Source: Zygnema cylindricum
Lineage: Eukaryota; Streptophyta; Zygnematophyceae; Zygnematales; Zygnemataceae
DNA: 37,278 bases
Reading direction: 5' to 3'
Assembly: GCA_037447655.1 (NCBI GenBank)
Contig: JBBHKE010000089.1
Coordinates: 1-37,278, forward strand
The translations under genes were made by a program, and so were the position numbers. Shown here piece after piece: positions 21,500-31,484 of the stretch (its first letter is position 1; every line of letters begins with the position of its first letter). The notes beneath the pieces are model-generated. The model was given only the letters and a program-made list of their open reading frames with translations. It was not told where the DNA came from and did not search any database.

Positions 21500-21656
21500 A
21501 TGGCCTACTCCCTAGAATACACTCCAACTTCCGCAGTAGCTACAGTTGTCGCTGTTATAGTGGCTTCCTCCTTGATGATGGAACGGAGTCTACATCACCT
21601 GAAAAAGGTAAAATTAATTTCTGGAAAAACACATTTTGGAAAACACTAGCACCATA

Positions 21657-22050
21657 CAAAGTTGCCATTCAGTATTAGTATCGCCATATATTATTTAAGA
21701 AAGTTGCCATTTAGAATCAGAATTAAAAAATTATTAACTACAGGAAAGCTGCCATGTCGTATTAGAATTGCCATGTAATGTTATAGAAAGGTACCATTTA
21801 GTGTAAGAAATTATAGTTATAGAAAGTAACCATTTTATATTAGACTTGCCATGTAAACATTGTAAGATATTACCATTTCGTATTATACTAGCCATGAATC
21901 GTTATAAAAGTGGCATTTGGTTTTAAATGCATAAATATTATAGAAATTTTACATTTATTATTAGAATTACGATGGAAAAGTTCTAGAAAGCTGCCATTTA
22001 GTGTTAGAATGGCTATTGCCGTGTAAATGTTTGCCATGTACGATTTCCAT
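21657..22050 (+). repeat. Degenerate ~42-bp tandem array in intron 1 of MLO gene B
   Basis: About nine or ten units of the type AAAGTTGCCATTTAGTATTA then GAATTGCCATGTAATGTTATAG. They carry a GCCAT word in each half and are 36-45 bp long with many substitutions. The array fills more than half of the 676-bp intron. Confidence 0.8.
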
Positions 22051-22688
22051 GTGCTATTGTTAATGCAAAGACGTGACGTGGCATCACGAAGGTGCTGTTT
22101 GTATAATGTTTCTTCATGAAACTGTCTTTAGAAAGCACCAATTTGCATTTCTCTATAAATATTCCTCTCCAAATTGGAGGCACAGAATGCCACAACCGAA
22201 TGTATGTAGCAAGTTGCCATGTGGCAGCCAGAGATGGTATGGAGATAGTATTCTAATGCAGGTTTATGTGGTTTTATGTGCAGTGGCTGCATAGAAATGG
22301 ACGAAAGCCTCTTAGCAATGCGGTGGCGCTTGTCCAAGAAGGTAAGTTCACCAATCATATTTTTTGATATCCCGATATTTCATATGGAAGCTGGTTTCTC
22401 CTGGTACTTTTCTATGAACAACAGATGTTGTCTGGCGAAAGATTTCGGTTGATACTCTTTTGAGCTTAACAACTTGATTTGTGTTTGCAGAGCTGATGCT
22501 CCTGGGATTCATATCCTTGCTGCTCACCATCTTCCAGGACAATATTAGCAAAATGTGTGTTCCATCCGTTGCTCACGTCTTTATGTTGCCTTGTCGATAC
22601 ACGAGTGAAACACCAACCTCCGAAACAGGCAGCAATGGCCGTCGTCTTCTCCTTCCTTTCCTCCACATCTGAGAAGCCCTCACAATCT

Positions 22689-22726
22689 GCTGGAGCTGTG
22701 GAAGTTTGCTGGAGCTGTGGAAGTTT
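22689..22726 (+). repeat. 19-bp tandem duplication in MLO gene B exon 3
   Basis: GCTGGAGCTGTGGAAGTTT occurs twice, exactly and without spacer. Since 19 is not a multiple of 3 it shifts the reading frame. With one copy counted once, the upstream frame leads to SLAANARREHSECL, which fits the MLO loop before exon 4. Confidence 0.95.
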
Positions 22727-23091
22727 AGCGGCGAATGCTCGCAGAGAGCACAGTGAATGCCTGTGAAGCGGTAATTTTTATGGCCAACATTCGAACTTTA
22801 CAAAATAACTGGGAATCATGCAACATTATTTGTACAGTTTTGAAATTCCTTCCCAAGGTGTAAATTATTCATAGTGAAGGTATTTATTCGTGGATTTCAT
22901 ATGTTCTGTATGAACTCTTCGATTCCATGCAGATGGTGGAAGGTCCAAATAGAAATAATCCGTAAGAGAATCTGATGCATGAAATTTTCGAGGTGATCTT
23001 TTTGTACGGAAGTTGAATGCATCGAATCCACATGGCAAGCTAAAATCAAACCAGTTTGTTTAAACATGATTTGATAGGTGTTTGGATTTAT

Positions 23092-23243
23092 TTTCAGTTA
23101 CAATAAGGGTCACGTTGTTATCTCAAAATAACATGCCTAAGGATAAATGATTTGTTTGCGAAAACCATTTCAGTTACAATAAGGGTCAGGTTGTTATCTC
23201 AAAATAACATGCCTAAGGATAAATAATTTGTTTGCGAAAACCA
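23092..23243. repeat. 76-bp tandem duplication in intron 3 of MLO gene B
   Basis: Copies 23092-23167 and 23168-23243 begin TTTCAGTTACAATAAGGGTC. I see two differences (CACG against CAGG, ATGATT against ATAATT). Confidence 0.96.
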
Positions 23244-24525
23244 TTTTGTCAAAAAATAATGCTTTTCAAGTGGTACAGTTGTGTGATATTGAGGGTAAAG
23301 TAAAATTAAGGTGAAATTCAGAACTTGAATGGGAGGCCTTTCCAAAATATTAGTTTGTTAGTGCCTTCTGGAAATTACCAATACTTGTTTTTGTAAATGG
23401 TATTCAGAGGCGGTTTATAGGAATGAGGAATGTCCATGAAAAATTTAGATCACACGTTTCTATCATTGGTGTTCAAATTAATGTGCATTCGTATCTATAT
23501 GTTGTCTTTTTTTTGTTATTTGTGCCTTGCATGAGGAATTGGGTAAGAATCCTGAAATTGAACGAAGAGTTTGACATTTGATCCCTCCCCTGGTATACCG
23601 CATGCGGTATAGACATACACCGTGTATCTTATACAATATATCGTGTACTATATGCTGTATACCATGTCATAAAATTGTATACCAGGCAACTAATCAGCCC
23701 AAATCATGGACCCATAAATATCTTTTCGCAATTCATGGTGGTTTTTAGATTATGATTTCACGATGTTAAATGGATAATATTGACACACATTGTTTTAATT
23801 AACATTTTAAATTGTTCAACTTAGTGTCTTGTTTTGTGTTATCAATGACAGGGAAAAGAACCTTTCGTTTCTTTTTATGGAATTCACCAATTGCATATAT
23901 TCATATTTCTCCTCGCGTTTGTTCACATCGGCTATTCAGGAAATCACGATGTTGTTAGCAATTTACAAGGTGCGACACTTGTTTTAATTGTCAGAATGAT
24001 AGGTACGTCAAATATGATGATCGTTATGCTTATTGTGACAGTAAGTCTCTCTAAAAATTGAATCAGTTCTTTTTTTGGAGAAAATTAGAAACTATAGTTG
24101 CAATAGATGGTTTAGCGTTCCTCTTCCTATTTCATATTGTGTGTCAATTTTTTTTTTTAAATTCATTCAAATATTTATTTGATACAAAATTGGTGGAAGA
24201 TGTGTCTCTGGTTTTGTTGCCAACTGCAATTGTTATTTAGTATTTTAGAACTACAGGACCCTAACTTAACCAAATGGATAACAAAATTTGGTCAAACGTT
24301 TGCAGTCCATGTTTTTACTTTGAAGAGTAAGACGTTTTTTGTATTTATTTTTTGTGAAATGGCAGATTCATCGATGGCATTCCTGGGAAAGAGAAGCAAA
24401 AAAGTTAATGGAAAAATGTGTCGATATGACTACAGAAGGTGCGTTTTTTTTAACTTTTCATGGTTTTCAAAGTTCATCCTCTCTCTTTGTCCCTCTATCT
24501 CTCTCTCCTCTTTCTCTTCCTTTCC

Positions 24526-24998
24526 TGATAGGATCGATGCACAACAGAGCACTCGGAGCATGCACGATGGTCACAAATTTATTGCATCACAAGCCGAAGC
24601 ATTACATATCATCGATGGCAAGCAAGCCGACAGTATAATTATACTAACCAAAGTTTTTTCACCTCTCAATAGTCTCTCACTCTTACCCTCTAACTCAACA
24701 GTTTGCCTACAAAACCCTACAATGAAAGAAACACTAGAGTACACGGCATGTGAAGAGCGTGCCCGCCAAAAACCTCTAAACTATGACACCTGTACGAGAC
24801 CAAACTATGAGCTAGACTTAAGACACGGTTCCAAGCTACCCCAAGATTAACCAAACGTACAACAAAAAGACCGACGATACAAACAGACATAAAAACAACG
24901 CTGGCCAAATCGAACAACTTCGACGAGGAACTGTTATACACGTCGGTTCGCCAAAATCCTGATTTCACAACTAACCGATTCCACAATGTCTTTTAACA
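24526..24998 (-). repeat. 3' LTR of copia element 2
   Basis: 473 bp; sense strand TGTTAAAAGACATTG...CTATCA. It aligns with 30646-31037 apart from a block near 24575-24650 absent there. The - strand ORF at 24717-24986 is LTR sequence. Confidence 0.88.
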
Positions 24999-25335
24999 TC
25001 CCTCCTCTCATTGTGAGTTATAACTCATAGCAAGCCTAATTAGGCCGCTCCCTCACAAACACATCTTACATTGTAGCTTTCATCAACATATCTGCTACCT
25101 CCTCAATCGTGGGAACATAAGTGAAATCCACCTTTTTAGCCACCAAATAGCGCAGAAAATTCCACCAAATTCGAATGTGTTTGGTGCGCTTGAAGAATAT
25201 CGATTTTTTTAGAAGTGCCATCAAACTCATATTTTTGACGAAATCCGTAAACACCCAGATTAACACCCAACTCAACACCCAACTCACACTTAGCAGCTCC
25301 TTAATCCAAACCGAAGCCTTTGAAGCATGATAAGT

Positions 25336-25928
25336 TGTTAAAGGTCATTTATCGTTGGTCTCTTTTTGTCTTTTCTTACTATCTTCCATACCGGTCATTT
25401 ATGAGTCGGTCTCCTCTTAACGTCTTGCGTACAATTCTTTTAGGCGTTGGTCTCTTTTTGTCCTACACACTTTTATTCTTTCTTCTTTAATTCACTTATA
25501 TATTTTTTGTTGTATCGTCGCACATTTCTTGGCGTCCGAATCTAAGTCAATACTTTACGTCTTACTTGCATTGTACATTGCTGCCTTGAAGTCAATCCTT
25601 TAGAATCTAGACTACATTTATAAGAATCTCGACTTAAAGTCAATCCCTTCAAATCTACGATACATTTATTATATTCTAGACTAGGATTCTTTCTGTTCTA
25701 GCGCACCAAAGAGCGCTTAGATGGTGCGCTTGGGAGGGCTTAGATGGTGCGCTTGGGAGGGCTTAGATGATGCGCTTGGGAGGGCATAGATGGTGCGCTT
25801 AGACTCCAAAGTAATTAGCATTGTGTAATTTGTATATAATGGACTTTCTCACTTGACGAATCATCCCAAATTTAATTCAATTCATCATTTCAATGCATTG
25901 ATATTTTCTTGCCAATCCACCTCCAATA
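25336..25928 (+). repeat. 5' LTR of the gag-only element
   Basis: 593 bp. It contains a 23-bp tandem repeat (25715-25800) where the 3' LTR has a CTT microsatellite instead. Confidence 0.88.
25715..25800 (+). repeat. 23-bp tandem repeat, 3.7 copies, in the 5' LTR
   Basis: GCTTAGATGGTGCGCTTGGG plus AGG repeats at 25715, 25738, 25761 and (partial) 25784, with one or two substitutions per later copy. Confidence 0.95.
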
Positions 25929-25943
25929 GGTTATGGACCCAGC
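25929..25943 (+). other. Primer binding site of the gag-only element
   Basis: GGTTATGGACCCAGC lies directly after the LTR. It matches the complement of the initiator tRNA-Met anticodon stem-loop (GGTTATGGGCCCAG) with one mismatch, which suggests priming by a half-tRNA. The ATG inside it could also be the original gag start. Confidence 0.7.
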
Positions 25944-26968
25944 AATGCCACTTCTAATAACATTCAGAATTTTGGTGGCCAATACTTCTATGATTGGTCT
26001 TTTTCCGTCATGAATTTTTTTCAAACATGAGAAGATTTGGGATTACTTTATAGGCATTTCCAAACCTCCCATCATTGCCTCTATTAACAGCTTGGAGGAA
26101 AAGTCTAAAAAAGAGAAAGGAATAGTTGCATACAAAGAAAAGGTTGAGGACGCGCACGCCCTGTTGGTGATGGCACTCACTACCGAACGAACTCGTCTCA
26201 TTCGCGGCGCCTCCACTTCCACCGAGGCTTGGATTCGTCTACAAGCAGCTTATATTCAAACCGGATGGGTTGTCTTTCGTATTCATGAACGACTATTTTT
26301 TAGTTCCATGAAAAAATCTACAGATTTCACGCAAGATTGGATCACCACGGTCGAACTATCCGCCAGAAAAAGCAACATGATAAGATTGCACCTTTCTGAC
26401 GATGACCTTTCTTCTACCCTTTTAGGGAGAATTCCTAAATCCTTTTCCCCTTTAATTTCCTTCTTTGACAATTCAGACCAATCTATCTTTTTCCACTCTA
26501 TTTGTACAAAACTCTTACATGAAAAAACCAAAATTCTCTCATACTCCGCTGCAAATTTTCCCATGCAAATGCCTTTATTGCCGATATCAAAATCTAACTT
26601 GGGGGGGTTTAGCACTTTTTTATGCGTATTGCGAAAAAAAAAACACGCTATCGAAGACGGCTGAAAATTGGCTAGGCGTAAGGCAGCTGAGGCTTCAAAT
26701 CCCCCAAAATTCGGCGAGGACGCCAAAGTTGCCCATACCAACCCGCTGATTCTTCCCACCCCCCCACCCCCTCCATACCCCTTTCTTCCTCGAAATATTC
26801 CTTATCCTTACCGCTATACTTCCTCTCCATATTCCCCACAATCTTCTATTGCTACAGCGCACTATGCCCCCTCTAAAACCCTTGCCCTCCTTTGGCCAGT
26901 CGCTTCCTCCTCTCCACAATTTCCCTCTAAGTCTTCTTTCTCCTCCTGGTCATCTCAATCTACTTCCT
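25933..26968 (+). pseudogene. Gag of the TR-GAG element, frameshifted
   Basis: The reading begins with an ATG in the PBS and passes SNNIQNFGGQYFYDWSFSVM (typical gag opening, W of the YxxW motif kept). After frame changes it enters the longest ORF (26092-26664, 190 aa; open further upstream as WDYFIGISKPPI). This covers the UBN2-type gag domain: DAHALLVMALTTE, EAWIRLQAAYIQT, LSDDDLSSTLLGRIPKSFSP and LLHEKTKILSY. A broken zinc-knuckle zone follows, spread over two frames (KCLYC; KKKHAIEDG in place of a cysteine; KLARRKAAEASN). It ends in a proline-serine-rich tail (26740-26968) just before the polypurine tract. Virus-like-particle formation would normally be its role; here frame breaks make it inactive. 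Confidence 0.85.
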
Positions 26969-26988
26969 AGTTTTTGCTTGAGGGGGGG

Positions 26989-27558
26989 TGTTAAAGGTCA
27001 TTTAGCTTCGGTTTCTTTTTGTCCTTTCTTAAGTATCTTCCGTACCGGTCATTTATGAGTCGGTCCCCTCTTAAAGTCCTACGTACAGTAGGCATCGGCC
27101 CCTTTTTGTCTTCTTAATTTTATTCCTTGTTATTTGATTCACTTTTATGCTTTTGGTCCTATCGTTGTACATTTCTTACGTCATTACTTTAGGTCTTGCT
27201 TACATTGTCCATTGCCGCCCTAAAGTCAATCCCTTCGAATCTATACTACATACATTAGAACCTTGCCTTGATGTCAATCCCTTAGAATCCAGGATACATT
27301 TATTCGAATCTAGACTAGGATCATTTTTGTTACCGCGCACCAAAGAGCGCTTAGACTCTTCTTCTTCTTCTTCTTCTTTTTGTTTTTTTGGTGCGCTTAG
27401 AGCGCTTAGACTCCACAATAATTAGCACGTGTTATTTGTATATAAGTGACTTTCTCACTTGGCGAAATCATCCCAAATACAATTCAATTTATCAGTTCAA
27501 TGCGTTGATCTTTTCGTTTGTGTATGATTTTATGGCGTTCGCCAACCCGCCTCCAACA
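26989..27558 (+). repeat. 3' LTR of the gag-only element
   Basis: 570 bp, homologous to 25336-25928. A (CTT)n microsatellite lies at 27357-27378. It ends CCTCCAACA before TAAGC. Confidence 0.88.
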
Positions 27559-30500
27559 TAAGCTACCACATACTCAACTTCCGTGGAACTAAGTGCCACT
27601 ATTGGCTGGAGGACATTCCTCCAAATAAAAAGTGTTAACGGACACCGATTTGCTTGATTGGAAATTGTCGTCCCAATTCGCAACTTAATGCTTAAAACTT
27701 TTCCAAAGAAGTTAACTCCTATAGAACACACGTCCCAAACTAATTGTTCCAACTAAATATGGAAATAGTATTTTCATAGTTTCCCAATGCACTTCCTTTA
27801 TAGCTGCTCACTAACAAACGACCACTGAAATACCGGGCCGAGTCCCCAACACTCACGTACACGAGGCTTCTGGTTGCCTGATAATATGGAAGATCCATTG
27901 TTCCTTCCTCTTCAAACTTTTTCTACTGAAATTTTGCATCCAACAAGTTCAAAAGTAGTTTAGCGTCTAACATGGAAAATGACGCCAACACTTGCTTGCA
28001 ATACTACTTTTGACTTGGTTTAATATTCCATTCCGTATCACGAATGACTTCAGTTTCCAAAACATAACGTACCTCGCCCAAGTTTTTCACATCAAAATGT
28101 AACCCAAATATCTTTTAAATTTGTGAATTCACTCAAGAGAGTCGATGTGAAATCGTCCACCTAGATAGAAAACATCACTTGGTCTTCTCCTTCTCCCTTA
28201 ACATAAACACTTTAATTTGACACCATCCGTACACGAGGTTGAGTTAGACCTTGTTCAAATGTAGATACTAGATGCGTGGCACCTGCTTCATCCAGAGTTA
28301 CTTTCGAAGTCGCTACACCATTCTCAATTGAGACGACATGCCTTCTAGCACCTTCATGTAAATTTCCTCTTCTAAATCCCCATTTAGAAATGTTGTCTCA
28401 ACGTCCATCTAGTGGACGTGCTTCTTGTCGACTATCGTTTGCAACGATTTGAATTCCATCACGGGAGCATATGTCCCTCTGTATTCCACCCCTTCGTTGA
28501 TGAAAACCTTTGCAAAGCAACCGCGCCCATAGTTTAATTACTTAACCCGATGTACCAATTCTCGTCTTGAACACCCATTTCACAATAATTTATTTCTTTC
28601 TTTTTTGTACTTTATTTTCTTCAAATGTCCGAGTAACAACAATTGACTTCTATTCCTTCTTCATGCAAGTTTCCATTTAGATTCCAATAGGTCAACTGTC
28701 TCCCTTCGCTGTAGGGCTTGTTGCTTATGTTCTCACACAGTGATTGCGATAACGAGTTATTGGTCTCCTTCGCATCCGAAATAAAATAGTGCGATTTTTA
28801 AATGTCATCTCCTTTCAGATCACATGAAAGCCTTTGGAGCTTCTACCCCCTTGTAATGTGAGTACTTCTCCAAACAACCATCGTATCTTCTTTGGTCCCC
28901 CCTCTTTTAAGCTAGGTAGGTTGGATTTCGAGCTTCAAGATATCGTAGTGTCCGAAGGAAATCAGGAATTCAGAGTTCCATTGCGCTGTGTATCAAGGTC
29001 ACCGGCGACCTTTTTCGCTCCCTCCTTGATTTCCAGTTTTGCCCTCTTTGTGTCGACTTACAATTTTGGGTCTTCATTCGAATTCAAATCTGCAATGTTG
29101 GGGACATTTTCAATCTCTTGTTCCTCATAGAAATACCAATTCATTTTTGCTTTCCTTGAAGACTCTATGGTGGTCAATATGAAAACTTTATGGAAGACGA
29201 CATTATGGGACTCGTTAACGGTATGGTTCACCAGATCGTAATCCCTATACAAGTTCCTTGTTATAGTGTATCCCAAGAAAATGTTGAGCCACCTCCTCGT
29301 CGCACGTTTCCCTTTCCTCTTCTATTGTTCAAAATAGACGATCATGCGACACCCTTAAACTGTCCTCGGCCTCATTCTCAAAAGGCATCTCTCGTGGTGT
29401 CAAATTGTTGGTGCATGTAGGTGATTCACCATTGACCTTCTCCCCTTGTTGTTCGTTGCGAGTGGGTTTAGGGGTTGAGACTTTCTCTGAAATCTTCTCT
29501 ACGAATCGCACTTTTTTCTTTGTTGCTTCCTCCATCAAAACTTCTTCTTCCTCCTCTCCCGTTAACTTCTCATAGTGACTCTCCTCCTCGTAATCATGAG
29601 CCCTTTTGGAATCATTAGCTCCTTTCACCATCCATTTAGAGAAACTCATAGGTTGTGTTCTGTCTTACTTATGAATTCTCTTTAAAATGTACAAGTTTAT
29701 CCGGCAAAGCAAAACCTGTCACCTTTTATTTTTCTTCTTCCTTGATAATTTTTTTTGTTATTTATCAACTGCTCAATGATAATGTTGTACCGCTTCACGG
29801 CATCATCCATAGACTCACTGGACTTAATCTATACTGAAAAAGTCAAAAAGAGAAATATTGACTTTTATCTTGCACCCCCTTCTCAAACTGGTTCTCAAGC
29901 GCCTTCAACACTTATGCGTTCCTGTGGGTTAGAAGATGCTCATGAACTGGTTACGGTGCGACTTTGCGTGATATCGATAGTTGCCACAATATGCATAAGC
30001 TTCCATTGTCTTTGGCCTTAGGATCCAACGGTTTCTGTTCACTGCAGTTCACGAACTACTGAAGCCGCTTAACAATAAGCTATCCACGAATGTACTTCTT
30101 CGAGGCTCAGTATTTTTGGCCGTTGAAGAGCACGACCTTTTCCAACATCTGGAAGCTTTCCTCGTCTTCTAGCTCATCATAGTCCGAGTCATCATTATCA
30201 ACTCTTTGTTTCCCCTTCCAAATTTTTTCTTTCTTCGCATCATTTCTGTCACGGTCGGCATCATCACCACTCGAACCAAGATTCGGGTCATCTCGTATTT
30301 GTTTCTTGCCTCTCTTCTATCTAGCCTCAAATTTCAAATTTTCATCAACGTCGCGGATCAAGTTTTCGAACAAATTTCAAAATCGATTCTCCGAAATTTG
30401 CTCCTCAATAGCGAATTTGTCCGAATAGGTCAGTAGGAAGAGATTCCCTGTACTGAGAGCCCACCAATATTGAACCGTTTCTCCTGACTTGGTTCCCGCT

Positions 30501-30628
30501 ATTCGGGAGACTGAATTCCTTCCAAAGGCTCTGGGAAGGGCTCGCCATTGAGGAAGGTGTTGCCATTTTTTTCCTCCTTCCCCCCATGGCAGCCACACTC
30601 GCCACGGCTACACAACACAGAAGCACCA

Positions 30629-30643
30629 CCTGCTCCGATACCA
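30629..30643 (-). other. Primer binding site of copia element 2
   Basis: The - strand reads TGGTATCGGAGCAGG, two bases from the end of the 5' LTR. This is the standard initiator tRNA-Met 3'-end PBS (TGGTATCAGAGC) with one mismatch, unlike the half-tRNA type seen in the other elements of this window. Confidence 0.85.
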
Positions 30644-30645
30644 AT

Positions 30646-31037
30646 TGATAGGATGATGCACAAAAAAGCACTCCTAGCATGCATAATGATCACCGAATAA
30701 TAACACCACATACCAATAGTTTTTTTACCTCTCAATAGTCCCTCACTCTTACTCTCTAACTCGACACTCAGCCTACAAAAAACTACAATGCAAAGAACTG
30801 GTGTACACGGCATGTGAAGCGCGTGCCCGCCAAACACCTCCAAACTATGACACCTGTACGAGACCAAACTCTAAGCTGGATCTAAGACACAGTTCTATGC
30901 TACACAATCGTAAGTAAACGTACAAACATATAAACGATGCGTACAAAATCGAAGGACTCCGACGCAAACCCGATATACAAGCCGGTTCGCTGAAGCGCCG
31001 ATTTCAGAACCATCCGATTCCACAATGACTTTTGAAA
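30646..31037 (-). repeat. 5' LTR of copia element 2
   Basis: 392 bp, aligned to 24526-24998. The outer end is mutated (plus strand GAAA where TAACA is expected). The flanking TTTCC at 31038 matches 24521-24525. Confidence 0.82.
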
Positions 31038-31042
31038 TTTCC

Positions 31043-31300
31043 TTCCCAAGTCGTTCCCTTCCTCTCGTAGGAAAGAAAGCTTCACATCCTCATGTTTCTT
31101 TAGTTCCATAGCGTCCGATCAAAAATTGCTTATAATTTTACAATTCGTCGTTTTTTGGGGTTTCTGTTTTTTTCTTTTTTTCTTTCTTTTTTATTTTGCC
31201 CGACTGTTCCACAAAACAATAGAATGTGCGTGGAGAAATAGATCTGTCAAATTGCAATATTAAGTCTTGTTCAATTCATTTTTCTTTTCTGTTTGGGCAG
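31043..31300 (+). other. Pyrimidine-rich intron sequence of MLO gene B beyond the copia insertion
   Basis: Continues the CT-rich intron sequence seen at 24480-24525 on the other side of copia element 2, and ends in TTTTCTTTTCTGTTTGGGCAG, a good 3' splice site at 31300. No ORF with known motif. Confidence 0.5.
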
Positions 31301-31484
31301 AGAACTGAAACGGATGCGTAAACCACCCTCATTTGTGGAACGTCAGACGAACTCGTTTGTTCCATTAGAACAGAAAAAGTCTTGGTGGGCATGGTTTTTC
31401 CTCAACTCTCCGAAGGACGGGGAAGAGGAGGGGAAGGAGAAGACCAGCTTACTCCTCTGGGTGGTCAGTTCCATTTTCCACTGA
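31301..31484 (+). pseudogene. Possible sixth exon of MLO gene B
   Basis: After a strong acceptor at 31300 the ORF reads ELKRMRKPPSFVERQTNSF. This resembles the RFRxTxxTSFVRRHTSF block that follows the RRWKxWE exon in MLO proteins. The phase does not fit exon 5 (the expected phase meets a TGA), and the residues after it (KKSWWAWFFLNSPKDGEEE) do not match MLO. It may be a decayed exon or a chance resemblance. Its position just beyond the intronic copia insertion favours the former. Confidence 0.3.

Larger units (their letters stand above)
21500..24438 (+). pseudogene. MLO-family gene B, first five exons, disrupted
   Basis: Exon 1, 21500-21607: MAYSLEYTPTSAVATVVAVI...HHLKK, the MLO N-terminus with membrane helix 1; the family's TPTW is TPTS here. 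Exon 2, 22284-22341: WLHRNGRKPLSNAVALVQE. Exon 3, 22491-22770: ELMLLGFISLLLT (helix 2), MLPCRY, GRRLL. Exon 4, 23852-23969: GKEPFVSFYGIHQLHIFIFL. Exon 5, 24366-24438: IHRWHSWEREAKKL. All junctions are AG/GT, and exons 1-3 join in phase. Damage: TGA at 22670 in exon 3; a 19-bp tandem duplication (22689-22707, 22708-22726) that shifts frame; a further TGA at 22764; exon 4 is 118 nt where 117 keeps phase, an extra G near 23939 separating GYS from EITMLL. A copia element fills the next intron. The intron 22771-23851 holds only a 76-bp duplication. Family identity is certain; loss of function is likely, barring sequence errors. Confidence 0.9.
25336..27558 (+). mobile_element. Gag-only LTR retrotransposon (TR-GAG type), nested in copia 2 RNase H
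   Basis: LTRs 25336-25928 and 26989-27558 start TGTTAAAGGTCATTTA and end CCTCCAAYA. The target duplication is TAAGT/TAAGC (25331-25335, 27559-27563; one mismatch). The PBS follows the 5' LTR at 25929 and the polypurine tract AGGGGGGG precedes the 3' LTR at about 26981. Only a gag reading lies between; protease, integrase, RT and RNase H are absent, and at 2.2 kb there is no space for them. This fits the known TR-GAG class of plant non-autonomous elements. Both LTRs keep TATATAA (25831, 27439). In the first ~98 aligned LTR bases I count roughly 12 differences. It is opposite in strand to its host element. Confidence 0.88.
25066..30628 (-). pseudogene. Copia 2 gag-pol remnants
   Basis: From high to low coordinate: charged gag or linker-like segments at 29329-30560 (for example DDSDYDELEDEESFQMLEKV and KKKVRFVEKISEKV), not firmly recognised. 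Integrase C-terminus YTITRNLYRDYDLV (29058-29276). RT blocks KWVFKTRIG, GTYAPVMEFKS and MDVETTFLNGDLEEEIYM (28350-28600), a frame-broken VDDF (28150), then NLGEVRYVLETEVIRD (27990-28110) and PYYQATRSLVYVSVG (27850). RNase H is in two parts: LQPIVALSSTEVEYVV (27560-27650) and, beyond the nested element, LLKKSIFFKRTKHIRIWW with FTYVPTIEEVADML (25066-25290). Many stops and frameshifts are present. The 700 bp between gag-like sequence and the integrase C-terminus leave no room for protease and the integrase core. Confidence 0.85.
24526..31037 (-). mobile_element. Ty1/copia retrotransposon 2, inserted in an intron of MLO gene B
   Basis: LTRs 24526-24998 and 30646-31037 share TGATAGGAT at one end and CACGGCATGTGAAG internally. 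The right LTR lacks an internal block. The flanking 5-mers are TTTCC (24521-24525 and 31038-31042), though these lie in pyrimidine-rich DNA, so the duplication is weaker evidence than usual. The PBS is at 30629-30643 and the polypurine tract GAGAGGAGGGA at 24999-25011 (- strand). Internal coding remnants run gag, integrase C-terminus, RT, RNase H on the - strand. The protease and integrase core appear deleted. A gag-only LTR element (25336-27558) splits RNase H. It lies between exon 5 and the missing downstream exons of MLO gene B. Confidence 0.88.

Noticed and set aside
30900-31109. 69-aa - strand ORF starting MELKKHEDVKLSF
   Set aside because: It crosses the border between intron sequence and the LTR of copia element 2, so it cannot be an old gene.
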